Shown: piece after piece, positions 1 through 9,597 of the stretch
How positions within the stretch are numbered: the first letter of the stretch is position 1
Layout: every line of letters starts with the position of its first letter
Assembly: GCF_012927105.1 (NCBI RefSeq)
Contig: NZ_JABBFV010000008.1
Span: forward strand, 141,480-205,479
Direction: 5' to 3'
Length of the DNA: 64,000 nt
Source: Sphingobium psychrophilum
Lineage (GTDB): Bacteria; Pseudomonadota; Alphaproteobacteria; Sphingomonadales; Sphingomonadaceae
The notes under the pieces: model-generated
What the model was told of the DNA's origin: nothing
Seen by the model: only the letters and a program-made list of their open reading frames with translations
Databases searched by the model: none
Translations under genes and position numbers: made by a program

Positions 1-627
1 CATCCGCTCCGACAGAAGCGGCCGGAAGGACGGGCGCGACTTGAAGCCCGCATACCAGCGCCTGACCGGCTCATGCCCCTGCCAGTCGATCCCGCCCAGA
101 TAGTCCGCCACCGACAGATGCGCCGCCGCCGCGATATCCGCCAGGCTCAGCGTCCCGCCCGCCATCCAGCTGCGATGATCCAGCAGATAGTCCATATAGT
201 CCATATGGACGTTCGCCCGCTTCATCGCCTCGCGCAGGATGCGCGCGTCGGGCGGCGCGCGCTCGATCAGTCGCTTCTTCATCCGCTCGTGCAACAAAGG
301 CCCGACCACGTCGCCGTAGAAATTCTGGTCGAAAAAGGCGGTCAGCCGCCGCACTTCAGCGCGGCCCGCAGCGGTGCCGGAAATCAGCGGGAATTTCTCC
401 ACCGTCTCCTCGAAATATTCGCAGATCGCCTGGCTGTCGATCAGGGTCACGCCCTTGTCCGCATCCGCCATCACCGGCGTCGTGCCGGCCGGGTTCAGGT
501 CCAGAAACTCGTCGCGCATCGCCCAGGGCGATTCCCGCACCAGGTCATAGCCAATGCCCTTCTCGCCTAGGAGAAGCCGGACCTTGCGGGAAAAGGGGCA
601 GAGCGGGAATTGATAAAGCAACCACAT
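1..627 (-). CDS. Glutathione S-transferase-fold protein (partial, 3' end outside window)
   Basis: The minus-strand frame is open from an ATG at 627 to the left edge, giving 209 residues without a stop. The N-terminus reads MWLLYQFPLCPFSRKVRL, a thioredoxin-fold GST N-domain with a CPFS motif at the usual catalytic position, and LIDSQAICEYFEE matches the glutathione-binding E/S-xAI segment. The C-terminal helical domain runs to the edge (RWYAGFKSRPSFRPLL), so only the last residues are missing. Typical GSTs conjugate or use glutathione, but in alphaproteobacteria a GST-fold protein of this kind (FzlA) binds FtsZ instead; I cannot tell these apart here. The gene is divergent from acsA across a 184-base spacer that contains a GC palindrome near 643-660. 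Confidence 0.85.
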   Translation of the reverse strand, partial: MWLLYQFPLCPFSRKVRLLLGEKGIGYDLVRESPWAMRDEFLDLNPAGTTPVMADADKGVTLIDSQAICEYFEETVEKFPLISGTAAGRAEVRRLTAFFDQNFYGDVVGPLLHERMKKRLIERAPPDARILREAMKRANVHMDYMDYLLDHRSWMAGGTLSLADIAAAAHLSVADYLGGIDWQGHEPVRRWYAGFKSRPSFRPLLSERM

Positions 628-811
628 AAGCGACCCCTGTTAGGCGCGGCCGCGCCGCGGGGAAAGCGACAAAATACGACAGATGTAGCTTCGCGGCGCG
701 GCGCTATTGTCCGAAGGGATGGGGCGATACGGCATGGTCCGGCCTTTCGATCCTGGCGGCGGCGCGATAGAAGAGACGCCAATAATGGTTTCGTGATGGA
801 AAGGATGCCCG

Positions 812-2755
812 ATGTCTGACGATTTCTTCCCGGTGCCGGAGGCATGGGCCAAGGACGCGCTGATGGACCGGGCGGCGCGCGACGCCGATTATGCGCGCTC
901 GATCGGGGACGCAGACGCCTATTGGCTGGAACGGGCGCAGCGGCTGGACTGGATCACGGCCCCGACCAAAAGCAATGAAAGCAGCTTTGCCGAAGCGGAT
1001 TTCGGCGTCAAATGGTTCGCCGACGGCGTGCTGAACGTCAGCGCCAACTGCATCGACCGCCATCTGGCCGAGCGGGCGGACCAGACCGCGATCCTGTGGG
1101 AACCCGATTCGCCCGACGCGCAGCCGCGCCGCTACAGCTACCGCCAACTGCACGAACAAGTGTGCCGCTTCGCCAACGTGCTGAAAGCCGCCGGCGCGAA
1201 GAAGGGCGACCGCATCACCGTCTATATGCCGATGATCCCGGAGGCCGCCTTCGCCCTGCTCGCCTGCGCCCGGATCGGCGCGGTCCACAGCGTCGTGTTC
1301 GGCGGCTTCTCGCCGGATGCCCTGGCAGGCCGCATCCAGGATTGCGATTCGAACATCGTCATCACCGCCGACGAAGGTCGCCGCGGCGGCAAGGCGGTGC
1401 CGCTCAAGGTCAATGTCGATGCCGCCCTCGCCCATTGCCCCAGCGTGAAGAAGGTCATCGTCGTCAAGGCGACCGGCGGCGCGGTGATGATGCAGGACGG
1501 CCGCGACCTCTGGCTGCATGACGAAGCCGCCAAAGCGTCGCCCGACTGCCCGCCCGAACCGATGCACGCCGAAGACCCGCTGTTCATCCTCTACACCTCC
1601 GGCTCCACCGGCAAGCCCAAGGGCGTGCTGCACACGACCGGCGGCTATCTGCTCTGGGCGGCCCTCACGCACGAACTCTGTTTCGATTATCGCCCCGGCG
1701 ACATTTACTGGTGCGCCGCCGACATCGGCTGGGTCACCGGCCACAGCTATATCGTCTATGGCCCGCTGGCGAACGGCGCGACCACGCTGATGTATGAAGG
1801 CGTGCCCAATTACCCGACGCCTGCCCGCATCTGGGAAGTGGTCGACCGCCATCAGGTCCAGACCCTCTTCACCGCCCCCACCGCGCTGCGCGCGCTGATG
1901 AAGGAGGGCGACGATTTCGTCCATTCCACCAGCCGCGCCTCGTTGCGCCTGCTCGGCACGGTCGGCGAACCGATCAACCCGGAAGCCTGGCGCTGGTATC
2001 ATGGCGTCGTCGGCGAAGGCCGTTGCCCGATCATCGATACCTGGTGGCAGACCGAAACCGGCGCCGCAATGATCGCCCCCACCCCCGGCGCGACCGATCT
2101 CAAGCCCGGCTCCGCCACCTTCCCCATGCCCGGCGTGGTGCCGCAGATCGTGGATGCGGAGGGGACAGTGCTGGACGGCGCGGCCGAAGGCAACCTCGTC
2201 ATCGCGCAAAGCTGGCCCGGCCAGATGCGTACCGTCTGGGGCGATCATGATCGCTTCTTCCAGACCTATTTCACCACCTTCCCCGGCAAATACACCACAG
2301 GTGACGGCGCGCGGCGCGACGCCGACGGCTATTATTGGATCACCGGCCGCGTGGACGACGTCATCAACGTGTCGGGCCACCGCATGGGCACGGCGGAAGT
2401 CGAAAGCGCGCTGGTGCTGCATGAAAGCGTCGCCGAAGCCGCCGTCGTCGGCTTCCCGCACGACATCAAGGGCCAGGGCATCTACGCCTATGTCACGCTC
2501 AACAGCGGCGAGGAAGCGACCGACGAGTTGCGCAAGACGCTGGTCAAATGGGTCCGCACCGAAATCGGCCCGATCGCCACGCCCGACGTCGTACAGTTCG
2601 CCCCCGGCCTGCCCAAGACCCGGTCCGGCAAGATCATGCGCCGCATCCTGCGCAAGATCGCGGAGGGCGAGGTATCGACGCAGGCGCTAGGCGACACCAG
2701 CACGCTGGCCGACCCGTCGGTGGTGGACAATCTGGTCGCCAATCGTCAGTCTTGA
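812..2755 (+). CDS. acsA: Acetyl-CoA synthetase (acetate-CoA ligase)
   Basis: 647 residues, the usual length for AMP-forming acetyl-CoA synthetase, which activates acetate through acetyl-AMP. The adenylate-forming P-loop [11 protein letters not shown] lies at residues 261-271, the acyl-adenylate signature region around WWQTETG follows near 410, and the C-terminal catalytic lysine sits in TRSGKIMRR (K607). This lysine is the site that protein acetyltransferases modify in known Acs enzymes, so post-translational control is plausible. The ATG at 812 is preceded by GGAAAGGA at a good distance. It is monocistronic in appearance; a cytochrome b561 gene follows about 100 bases later. Confidence 0.97.
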   Translation: MSDDFFPVPEAWAKDALMDRAARDADYARSIGDADAYWLERAQRLDWITAPTKSNESSFAEADFGVKWFADGVLNVSANCIDRHLAERADQTAILWEPDSPDAQPRRYSYRQLHEQVCRFANVLKAAGAKKGDRITVYMPMIPEAAFALLACARIGAVHSVVFGGFSPDALAGRIQDCDSNIVITADEGRRGGKAVPLKVNVDAALAHCPSVKKVIVVKATGGAVMMQDGRDLWLHDEAAKASPDCPPEPMHAEDPLFILYTSGSTGKPKGVLHTTGGYLLWAALTHELCFDYRPGDIYWCAADIGWVTGHSYIVYGPLANGATTLMYEGVPNYPTPARIWEVVDRHQVQTLFTAPTALRALMKEGDDFVHSTSRASLRLLGTVGEPINPEAWRWYHGVVGEGRCPIIDTWWQTETGAAMIAPTPGATDLKPGSATFPMPGVVPQIVDAEGTVLDGAAEGNLVIAQSWPGQMRTVWGDHDRFFQTYFTTFPGKYTTGDGARRDADGYYWITGRVDDVINVSGHRMGTAEVESALVLHESVAEAAVVGFPHDIKGQGIYAYVTLNSGEEATDELRKTLVKWVRTEIGPIATPDVVQFAPGLPKTRSGKIMRRILRKIAEGEVSTQALGDTSTLADPSVVDNLVANRQS

Positions 2756-2851
2756 ATGGGTCGCCGCACGGCATCCCGTTCAGAATGAAGCCAGGGTCAT
2801 CGGACAGAATGGTCCTGGCTCCCGGCAGACATCCGCAAAAAGGAGCCGTAC

Positions 2852-3364
2852 ATGGCCCGTTATACCGCCGTCGCCCGCGCCCTGCACTGGGCGATCGCCG
2901 TCCTGATCCTCCTCAACCTGGCGCTGGGCTTCGCCCATGACGCCCTGCCCAAGGATTGGGCGGTGATGTCGGTGCATAAATCAATCGGCCTGACCATATT
3001 GGCGCTGACGCTGCTACGGATCGTTTGGCGGCTCACCCATCCCGCCCCGCGCCTGCCCGCGGCCATGCCGCTCTGGGAAAAGGGCGCGGCCCAGGCGACC
3101 CACTTTATTTTCTACGCGCTGATGCTGGTCCTGCCGCTGTCGGGCTGGATCATGTCGTCGGCGGGCACGCGCCCGCTCAACTGGTTCTTCCTGTTCGACG
3201 TCCCCAAATTCGGCGTGGGCAAGGAAGACGCCATCGTCACCCTGTCCCGCGGCGCGCATGAACTGCTGCCTTGGCTCTGGGCCGCGCTGATCGCGATCCA
3301 CATCGGCGCCGCGCTGCGCCACCATCTCGTGCTGAAGGACGACGTGCTGCGGCGGATGCTGTGA
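2852..3364 (+). CDS. Cytochrome b561 family membrane protein
   Basis: 170 residues with four hydrophobic segments (about 10-28, 40-58, 85-104, 138-156), the layout of bacterial di-heme cytochrome b561 (CybB type). Histidines suited to heme ligation lie at H12, H42, H84, H136 and H150. These proteins move electrons between quinol and other carriers in the inner membrane. The start is supported by AAGGAG at about 2840, 7-8 bases before the ATG. It converges on the ubiquinone hydroxylase gene, with a palindromic repeat between them. Confidence 0.9.
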   Translation: MARYTAVARALHWAIAVLILLNLALGFAHDALPKDWAVMSVHKSIGLTILALTLLRIVWRLTHPAPRLPAAMPLWEKGAAQATHFIFYALMLVLPLSGWIMSSAGTRPLNWFFLFDVPKFGVGKEDAIVTLSRGAHELLPWLWAALIAIHIGAALRHHLVLKDDVLRRML

Positions 3365-3431
3365 CGGGATTGGATGGTTAGACGTCAGTCCGATTTGCGC
3401 GAGACTTCACGCGAAAGGCGACGTAAAAATC

Positions 3432-3568
3432 CCGTCACCCCAGCGACCCGAAGGGCGGCCGAAGGCCAACGCGGGGGTCTCAGGCGACGATCCAATGCAG
3501 TTGAGTAAGTGCCCAGCCGAACCGCCGCGTGCCTCCGCACGAGACCCCAGCCTTCGCTGGGGTGACGG
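3432..3568. repeat. Intergenic palindrome between convergent genes
   Basis: CCGTCACCCCAGCG at 3432-3445 is the exact reverse complement of CGCTGGGGTGACGG at 3555-3568. Inside lie GCGGGGGTCTC (3471-3481) and GAGACCCCAGC (3541-3551), a second imperfect pair, and CCAGCCTTCGCTGG forms its own hairpin. It belongs to the class of 'GGGTCTC/GGGGTGAC' palindromes that sit at gene ends; a bidirectional terminator role is an inference. Confidence 0.7.
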
Positions 3569-3624
3569 TAATGCGGCATCAGATTGCCGATTGCTGAGCG
3601 TCCGCCTCTGGTCGTGAACCGCCC

Positions 3625-4833
3625 CTAAACCATCTCGCCCGACAACAACCGCGGCAGCGCACCCGATTGCCCCCGCGCTTCCGCCATGAAGCGCCCTTTC
3701 AGCGCCCCGCTGCGCTGCACCGTCGCCAGCCCCGCGCGCCGGATCATCGACGGCAATTTCCCCGGCACGTCGAACAGCCGCACCAGTCCGTCCATCGCCA
3801 CGCTGGTCATCATCGAATCCAGCCCGCGCCAGCGCTGATAGCGCGCCAGCAATTGCGCATCGCCCGGATCGAGGCCCAGACGCATACCCTCCACCAGCAC
3901 CTCGACCAGCGCCGCGACATCGCGGAAGCCCAGATTGACCCCCTGCCCGGCGATCGGGTGGATGGCGTGCGCGCTGTCGCCCACCAGCGCCAGCCGCGTA
4001 TCGGTGACGCGCGCGGCATGGTGGAAGCCCAAAGGATAGGAGGATCGCGGCCCCGCGAGCCTGATCTCGCCCAGAAAGCCGCCGATCCGCTTCTGCGCCT
4101 CGGCCAGCCAGGCGCGCTCGCCCAGCTTCATCATCGCGGGTGCCTGCTCGGTCGGCACGGTCCACACCACGGCGGAACGGGTGCCCGGCTGCATCGGCAA
4201 CAGCGCGAAGGGGCCGCCGACATAGAAAATTTCGTAAGCCGTATTGGCGTGCGGCAGCTCATGGTCGATCGCCGTGACCATGGCGGTGTGCTTATACTGC
4301 CAGCGCGTGGTGTTGATCCCCGCTGCATCGCGCGTCGGGCTGTTGCGCCCCTCCGCCGCGACCAGCAATGCGCCATGGATCGTCGCCCCGCTCGCCAGCG
4401 TCAGCGTGACGCCATCGGCATTACGATCGACCTGCAACGCCCGGTCGGGCTGATAGCGGGTCAGATTGACCGCTTCGGCCGCCGCAAGCGCCAGCGCGAC
4501 GCGCAGGTCGCGATTGGGGACCATCGTGCCCATCACGCTATCGTCGGCGTCCGGCGCAAAATCGAGTGCCCCCGGCTCCAGCCCGTCGCTCACCCAGATC
4601 CGGTCGATCGGACAGCCCTTGCCCGCCAGATGCTTCCCTACACCGATGGCGTTCATCATGGCGTAACTGGTCGAGCTGATCGCCGACACCCGGCCATCGA
4701 ACCCCGCGGCCGTGGTTGAAACCGGGTCAGCCGGATCGACCACGGCGCAGCGCACGCCATGGCCCGAAAGAGCGATCCCCAGGGTCAGGCCGACCAGCCC
4801 GCCCCCCAATATGACGACATCGAAGCGTTCCAT
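3625..4833 (-). CDS. UbiH/UbiF/COQ6-family FAD-dependent hydroxylase
   Basis: 402 residues, standard for the UbiH/VisC family of flavoprotein monooxygenases that hydroxylate the ubiquinone ring. The N-terminal FAD-binding GGGLVG motif is at residues 10-15 and the second FAD motif, GDSAHAIHPIAGQGVNLG, lies near residue 285; the 'PIAGQGVNLG' form is characteristic of ubiquinone hydroxylases rather than phenol hydroxylases. Which ring position it acts on (UbiH, UbiF, UbiI or a broad UbiL/UbiM type) cannot be told from sequence alone. It is separated from ilvE upstream by a palindromic repeat, so it probably has its own promoter. Confidence 0.9.
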   Translation of the reverse strand: MERFDVVILGGGLVGLTLGIALSGHGVRCAVVDPADPVSTTAAGFDGRVSAISSTSYAMMNAIGVGKHLAGKGCPIDRIWVSDGLEPGALDFAPDADDSVMGTMVPNRDLRVALALAAAEAVNLTRYQPDRALQVDRNADGVTLTLASGATIHGALLVAAEGRNSPTRDAAGINTTRWQYKHTAMVTAIDHELPHANTAYEIFYVGGPFALLPMQPGTRSAVVWTVPTEQAPAMMKLGERAWLAEAQKRIGGFLGEIRLAGPRSSYPLGFHHAARVTDTRLALVGDSAHAIHPIAGQGVNLGFRDVAALVEVLVEGMRLGLDPGDAQLLARYQRWRGLDSMMTSVAMDGLVRLFDVPGKLPSMIRRAGLATVQRSGALKGRFMAEARGQSGALPRLLSGEMV

Positions 4834-4938
4834 GCGACGCTATCTAGGCGCTTGGCCAAGAATTGGGAAGCGCCGCCAGGCACCCTACGCCCGAAAGGAC
4901 AGGGCCAGAAAGGACAGGGGTAGCCCGCGTAAAAAATA

Positions 4939-5007
4939 CCGTTCGGGCTGAGCGAAGTCGAAGCAGCTTTGCTCAGCAGACCCATTCGACAGGCTGAGGG
5001 CAAACGG
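4939..5007. repeat. Palindromic repeat, 'CGTTCGGGCTGAGC' family
   Basis: CCGTTCGGGCTGAGC at 4939 onward pairs imperfectly with TTCGACAGGCTGAGGG...ACGG at 4985-5007. The same unit recurs at 32634-32719 and 60829-60907. It lies just 3' of ilvE. Confidence 0.7.
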
Positions 5008-5024
5008 AGGTTGGTCGACTCCCG

Positions 5025-6116
5025 TTAAACCGTCCGTACCCATCCCGCCGGATCGGCCACGATCCCGCGCTGGATACCCGTCAGCTCGGCCCGCAGCGTC
5101 TCCGTCACCAACCCGCCATCGCCATTGCCGATGGTAAAGTCGCCATGGCTGCTCTTGACCGTGCCGATCGCGGTGACGACCGCCGCGGTGCCACAGGCAA
5201 AGGCCTCGCGCAGCGTGCCGCTGGCCGCATCCGCGCGCCATTGGGCGAAGCTATAGGGTTCCTCGCGCACATCATGGCCCTTGGCTCGGGCCAGGTCGAT
5301 GATCGAATTGCGGGTGATGCCGGGCAGGATCGTGCCGCCCAGCGGCGGGGTGACGATCGACCCGTCGTCCATCACGAAAAAGACGTTCATGCCGCCCAAT
5401 TCCTCGACCCACTTATTCTCGGCGGCGTCGAGGAAGACGACCTGGTCGCAGCCATGGCCGATCGCTTCCTTCTGCGCGACCAGCGACGCGGCATAGTTGC
5501 CACCGCATTTCGCCGCGCCCGTGCCGCCACGCGCCGCGCGAGTATAATGTTCCGACACCCACAGGGTTACGGCCTTCTTGCCGCCCTTGAAATAGGCACC
5601 GGCAGGGGACGCTATGACGCAGAAAATATATTCGTTGGACGGACGAACTCCCAGGAACGTCTCGCTCGCGAACAGGAAGGGGCGCAGATAGAGGCTCCCC
5701 TCGCCGGTCGGAATCCAATCGGCGTCGATCTTCACCAATTGCTCGACCGCTTCCAGAAACAGCTCTTCGGGCAGCGCCGGCATCGCCAGCCGCTCGGCCG
5801 ATGCGGCGAAGCGGCGGGCATTTTCCTCCGGGCGGAACATGGCGATGCTGCCATCTTCCAGCCGATACGCCTTCATCCCTTCGAAAATTTCCTGCGCATA
5901 ATGCAGCACCGCGCAGGCCGGATCGAGCTGGAAGGGTTCGCGCGGGCCGATCGCGTGGCTGTGCCAGCCCTCCCCCTCGGTATAGCGAATCGTCACCATA
6001 TGGTCGGTGAAGAGCCGGCCAAAGCCCGGATCTTCCAGCAGCAGCGCGCGCGCGTCAGCCGCCACAGCCTTGGTGCTGGGGGTAACGGTGAAACGCGATG
6101 TCTGCTCGGCGGCCAT
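5025..6116 (-). CDS. ilvE: Branched-chain amino acid aminotransferase
   Basis: 363 residues from an ATG at 6116, matching class IV BCAT enzymes that transfer amino groups between leucine, isoleucine or valine and 2-oxoglutarate with PLP. The PLP lysine is K203 in [12 protein letters not shown], and [10 protein letters not shown] (residues 76-85) and [10 protein letters not shown] near the C-terminus are typical. A longer frame extends upstream to 6209, but AGGAGA lies 8 bases before 6116 and family N-termini start here, so I use 6116. The promoter region is shared with the divergent ltaE gene and contains a perfect 9-7-9 palindrome. Confidence 0.95.
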   Translation of the reverse strand: MAAEQTSRFTVTPSTKAVAADARALLLEDPGFGRLFTDHMVTIRYTEGEGWHSHAIGPREPFQLDPACAVLHYAQEIFEGMKAYRLEDGSIAMFRPEENARRFAASAERLAMPALPEELFLEAVEQLVKIDADWIPTGEGSLYLRPFLFASETFLGVRPSNEYIFCVIASPAGAYFKGGKKAVTLWVSEHYTRAARGGTGAAKCGGNYAASLVAQKEAIGHGCDQVVFLDAAENKWVEELGGMNVFFVMDDGSIVTPPLGGTILPGITRNSIIDLARAKGHDVREEPYSFAQWRADAASGTLREAFACGTAAVVTAIGTVKSSHGDFTIGNGDGGLVTETLRAELTGIQRGIVADPAGWVRTV

Positions 6117-6177
6117 GGTGAGTCTCCTGTTCTGGCGTGGAAGGCGCCCGCCTATGTCACAGAGCGGCGCACGAAAC

Positions 6178-6202
6178 AATGGGTCATATATGCTGACCCA
6201 TT
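6178..6202. promoter_or_regulatory. Perfect palindrome between ilvE and ltaE
   Basis: AATGGGTCA, seven bases (TATATGC), then TGACCCATT: a perfect 9-7-9 inverted repeat in the divergent promoter region of two amino-acid genes. It is followed by TTTT on the plus strand, but a terminator would be misplaced between divergent starts, so I favour an operator. No regulator gene adjoins it. Confidence 0.45.
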
Positions 6203-6274
6203 TTGCCAAAAAAGGGCCAGCGATGCCGCGCCGGCCTCTTCCCGCCGCCGGACGCCAAGGGTATCGCTGCGGCC

Positions 6275-7294
6275 ATGCATTATTTTTCCGACAACGCCAC
6301 GCCCGTCAGCCCCGCCGTAATGGCGGCCATCGCCGCCGCCGACTGCGCCGATCATGGCTATGACGGCGACGCCTGGAGCGCCCGACTGGACGGCGCGTTC
6401 AGCGCCTTGTTCGACACCTCGGTCCACGCGCTGTGGATCGCCACCGGCACGGCGGCGAACAGCATCGCGCTGGCCTGCCTCTGCCCGCCCTATGGCGGCG
6501 TGATCTGCCATGAGGACGCGCATATCGTCGTCGACGAATGTGGCGCGCCCGGCTTCTTCACCCACGGCGCCACCCTGATGCCGCTGCCCGGCGAAGGCGC
6601 AAAACTGACGCCAGACGTCGTCGCCGACCGGCTGAAGACGATCCGCCCCGACGTGCATCAGGTGCCTGCCCGCGCGATCAGCATCACCAACGCCACCGAA
6701 TATGGACTGGCCTACAGCCCGGACGATGTCGCGGCGCTGGGCGATTTGGCCAGGACTCATGGCCTGGGCTTCCACATGGACGGCGCGCGCTTCGCCAATG
6801 CGGTCGCCCATCTGGGCTGCGCGCCCGCCGACGTCACATGGCGCGCCGGGGTGGATGCGCTGTCCTTCGGCTGCGTCAAAAATGGCGGCATGATCGGCGA
6901 AGCGCTGCTCTTCTTCGGCGAACAGGCCGCGGCGCGCGCGGCCGAAGCGCAACGCTGGCGCAAACGGTCGGGCCATCTCTTTTCCAAGGGCCGCTATCTC
7001 GCCGCCCAGATCCTGGCGATGGTCGAAGGCGACCTGTGGTTGGCCAATGCCCGCGCGGCCAATGCGGCGGCGCAGGCGCTGGCCGGTGGCGCGACCGGCC
7101 GCCTGCTCCATCCCGTGCAGGCAAACGAGCTGTTCATCCGCCTGTCCGCCGACGAAGCCGCCATATTGCGCGCGCAGGGCTTCGATTTCTACGACTGGGG
7201 CGACGATGCGGCGCGGCTGGTCACCAACTGGTCCCAGGACGCCGCCAGCGTCGCGCCACTGGCGCAGGCGCTGCGGGCGCTTCCCGATGGCTGA
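6275..7294 (+). CDS. ltaE: Low-specificity L-threonine aldolase
   Basis: 339 residues from the ATG at 6275 ([13 protein letters not shown]), which matches the family N-terminus; the frame is open further left to 6203 but that extension looks unconserved. PLP enzyme of fold type I that cleaves L-threonine or allo-threonine to glycine and acetaldehyde. Visible motifs are H79 in CHEDAHI, the [10 protein letters not shown] segment (168-177) and the PLP lysine K202 in FGCVKNGGM. It overlaps the following DMT gene by 8 bases, so the two are co-transcribed, suggesting that the exporter handles an amino acid or related metabolite. Confidence 0.92.
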   Translation: MHYFSDNATPVSPAVMAAIAAADCADHGYDGDAWSARLDGAFSALFDTSVHALWIATGTAANSIALACLCPPYGGVICHEDAHIVVDECGAPGFFTHGATLMPLPGEGAKLTPDVVADRLKTIRPDVHQVPARAISITNATEYGLAYSPDDVAALGDLARTHGLGFHMDGARFANAVAHLGCAPADVTWRAGVDALSFGCVKNGGMIGEALLFFGEQAAARAAEAQRWRKRSGHLFSKGRYLAAQILAMVEGDLWLANARAANAAAQALAGGATGRLLHPVQANELFIRLSADEAAILRAQGFDFYDWGDDAARLVTNWSQDAASVAPLAQALRALPDG

Positions 7295-8183
7295 AAGCAA
7301 ATCGGGCGGCGTCATAGCCCCTTTCATCCTCGTCACCCTGATCTGGAGTTCGACCTGGATCGTCATTCGCGACCAGATCGGCTCGGTGCCGGCCAGTTGG
7401 TCGGTCTGCTACCGCTTCCTGCTCGCCGGGATCGCCATGGCCGCCTTCGCGCGGCTGCGCGGCGTGTCGCTCCGCATCGGCGGCACGGGCCTGCTCTACG
7501 CCACGCTGCTGGGCGTGGCGCAGTTCGTCCTGAACTTCAACTTCGTCTATCGGGCGGAACATTATCTGACCTCCGGCGTGGTCGCGGTGGTCTATGCGAT
7601 GCTGCTGATCCCCAATTCGATCCTCGCCTGGCTGATCTTCCGCCAACCGGTCAGCCGCGCCTTTATCGGCGGGTCGCTGGTGGCGATGACAGGCATCGTC
7701 CTGATGCTACTGCACGAATATCATGCCGCTACCGTCCGGCCGGATATGGTACTGCTCGGCGCGGCCTTCTCGCTCGCCGGGCTGCTAAGCGCCTCTGCCG
7801 CCAATGTCATGCAGGGGATGGACATCGCCCGCCGCCTGCCGATGGTGGCGGTGCTGGCCTGGGCGATGCTGATCGGCGCGGGGGTGGACGCCGCCTTCGC
7901 CTGGGCCACCGTCGGCCCGCCGCAATTCGAGCCGCGGCTGGGCTATATATTGGGCATAGGCTGGCTGGGGATCGCCGGATCGGTCGTGACCTTCCCGCTC
8001 TATTTCACCCTGATCCAGCGAATGGGCGCGGGCCGCGCCGCCTATACCAGCGTGCTGATCCCGGTCATCGCGATGCTGATCTCGACCCTGGCGGAGGGCT
8101 ATCGCTGGAGCGCGCTGGCCATCCTCGGCGCGCTGCTGGCGATGACAGGCATGGCCATCGCCCTGCGCTCGAAAACGACTTAA
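7287..8183 (+). CDS. EamA/DMT-family transporter
   Basis: 298 residues with about ten hydrophobic segments in two EamA halves (WSSTWIVIRDQIG near the start, GAALAMTGMAI-like motif at each half's end). Drug/metabolite transporter superfamily members export amino acids, metabolites or drugs across the inner membrane. The ATG at 7287 lies inside the end of ltaE (overlap ATGGCTGA), so translation is probably coupled. The substrate is not identifiable. Confidence 0.9.
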   Translation: MAESKSGGVIAPFILVTLIWSSTWIVIRDQIGSVPASWSVCYRFLLAGIAMAAFARLRGVSLRIGGTGLLYATLLGVAQFVLNFNFVYRAEHYLTSGVVAVVYAMLLIPNSILAWLIFRQPVSRAFIGGSLVAMTGIVLMLLHEYHAATVRPDMVLLGAAFSLAGLLSASAANVMQGMDIARRLPMVAVLAWAMLIGAGVDAAFAWATVGPPQFEPRLGYILGIGWLGIAGSVVTFPLYFTLIQRMGAGRAAYTSVLIPVIAMLISTLAEGYRWSALAILGALLAMTGMAIALRSKTT

Positions 8184-8332
8184 CGCGCGCCTGGCTGGTA
8201 ACGCCGCTTGGCGGCATCGACCTTCGCGAGCAGGCTGGAGATCGATTCGGACGAGGCAACGGCACGGCCGGGCGCGGACAGATGCTGCATCCGGTCGCTG
8301 AGCGCGGAAAAAGCCTTGTCGATACGGGTCAT
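8180..8332 (-). CDS. Small hypothetical protein, 50 aa
   Basis: A short frame from ATG 8332 to TAA 8180, beginning MTRIDKAFSALSDRMQ and ending AAKRRYQPGAR. The ribosome-binding site AAGGA lies about 8 bases upstream. It overlaps the end of the convergent DMT gene by four bases, leaving no non-coding gap. The composition (amphipathic, basic C-terminus) is plausible for a real small soluble protein, but I recognise no family. Confidence 0.5.
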   Translation of the reverse strand: MTRIDKAFSALSDRMQHLSAPGRAVASSESISSLLAKVDAAKRRYQPGAR

Positions 8333-8409
8333 GGGATCATCCTTGCGACGTGATGATCCCGCTTTCGCTGCCGCTGGTTAACAACCCGTAAACCATGCGC
8401 CAAGCTGCC

Positions 8410-9207
8410 TCACAGGCAAGCGCGCAACCCCTCCCGATAGGTCGGATAGCGCGGCACCCAGCCCAGCAGCCGCTTCGCCCGGCCATTGGCAACGCGGCGA
8501 TTTTCGGCGTAAAAACCCCGCGCCATCGGCGACAGGGCGGCCTCCTCCATGGTCTGTAGCGGCGGCCAGGACTGGCCCAGCAGGTCACAGGCGGCCTCTA
8601 TCACATCATTCTGGGCGCAGGGCAGGTCATCCGCCAGATTATAGACGCCGGGCGGCCCTGCGCGGATAGACGCGATCACCCCGGCGACGATGTCGTCCAC
8701 ATGCGCCCGGCTGAACAACTGCCCCGCCAGCGCGATGCGATGCGCCTTGCCCGCGCGCACCCGGTCCAACGCCGATCGCCCCGGCCCATAGATGCCCGGC
8801 AAGCGAAAACGCCGCATGTCGGGTCGCAACGCCCCCCAGTCGGCATCGGCTGCGGCGCGCGCGGTGCGCCGTCCCTGTCCCACCGGGCTGGCCTCATCCA
8901 CCCACGCCCCCGCCGCATCGCCATAGACGCCGGTGGACGACAAATAGCCGGTCCAGACCGCTGGCGCGGCGGCGATCGCGGCGCCATAACGGGTGAGGAC
9001 GGGGTCTGCGTCCCCTTCTGGCGGGACGGAGGAAAGGATGTGATTCGCGCCAGCGATGGCGGCACGGACGGCGCGCTCGTCATCGAAGGCGATGCTATGC
9101 CCATCGGCGGTGCGGCGCGTGCCGGTCACCTGCCAGCCCGCTTCACGTAAACGCATCGCTAGGCGGGAAGCGGTATAGCCCATGCCGAAAATGAGCATGT
9201 GTGGCAT
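8410..9207 (-). CDS. NAD(P)-binding SDR/epimerase-family protein (YeeZ-like)
   Basis: 265 residues. The N-terminus MPHMLIFGMGYTASRLA carries an atypical Rossmann motif (GMGYTA) like that of the extended/atypical SDR family of E. coli YeeZ. STGVYGD (about 91-97) resembles the sugar epimerase 'S-x-V-Y-G' element, but the canonical YxxxK is not obvious. Substrate unknown. It lies just downstream of the suf operon on the same strand, 27 bases past sufA. Confidence 0.8.
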   Translation of the reverse strand: MPHMLIFGMGYTASRLAMRLREAGWQVTGTRRTADGHSIAFDDERAVRAAIAGANHILSSVPPEGDADPVLTRYGAAIAAAPAVWTGYLSSTGVYGDAAGAWVDEASPVGQGRRTARAAADADWGALRPDMRRFRLPGIYGPGRSALDRVRAGKAHRIALAGQLFSRAHVDDIVAGVIASIRAGPPGVYNLADDLPCAQNDVIEAACDLLGQSWPPLQTMEEAALSPMARGFYAENRRVANGRAKRLLGWVPRYPTYREGLRACL

Positions 9208-9234
9208 GACTTACCCCCGGTCGGATGGACGATT

Positions 9235-9597
9235 CTAGACCGTAAAGCTCTCGCCGCAGCCGCAGCTGCCCTTGGCATTGGGATTGTTGAACACGAAGCC
9301 GGCTGTGAAATCATCTTCCACCCAGTCCATCGTCGATCCGATCAGATACAGCACCGACGCGCCATCGATATACAGCACCCCGCCCGGCGTTTCGATCTTC
9401 TCGTCGAACTTCGTCTCTTCCGTTACATAATCGACCGAATAGGCCAGGCCCGAACAGCCGCGCTTGGGGGTGGACAGCTTGACGCCGATCGCGCCCTCAG
9501 GCGCTTGGCGCATCAGGTCGGCGATACGCGCCTGCGACGTCGGCGTCAGGATGACGGCGGCGGGGCGGGCGCGGGTCTTGGTCTGCACCTCGGTCAT
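9235..9597 (-). CDS. sufA: Fe-S carrier SufA (HesB/IscA family)
   Basis: 120 residues of the A-type carrier family that receives clusters from SufBCD and delivers them to apo-proteins. The three cluster cysteines are present: one in RGCSG (about residue 49) and two in the C-terminal GSCGCGE. The ATG at 9597 overlaps the sufT stop (TGATG), so it is the last translationally coupled gene of the suf operon; a GTG three bases upstream is an alternative start. Confidence 0.93.
   Translation of the reverse strand: MTEVQTKTRARPAAVILTPTSQARIADLMRQAPEGAIGVKLSTPKRGCSGLAYSVDYVTEETKFDEKIETPGGVLYIDGASVLYLIGSTMDWVEDDFTAGFVFNNPNAKGSCGCGESFTV

Noticed and set aside
704..2461. Long minus-strand frame of 585 codons opposite acsA
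   Set aside because: Low-complexity His/Gly/Ala/Arg-rich translation typical of an antisense shadow in GC-rich DNA; acsA is a clear full-length enzyme.
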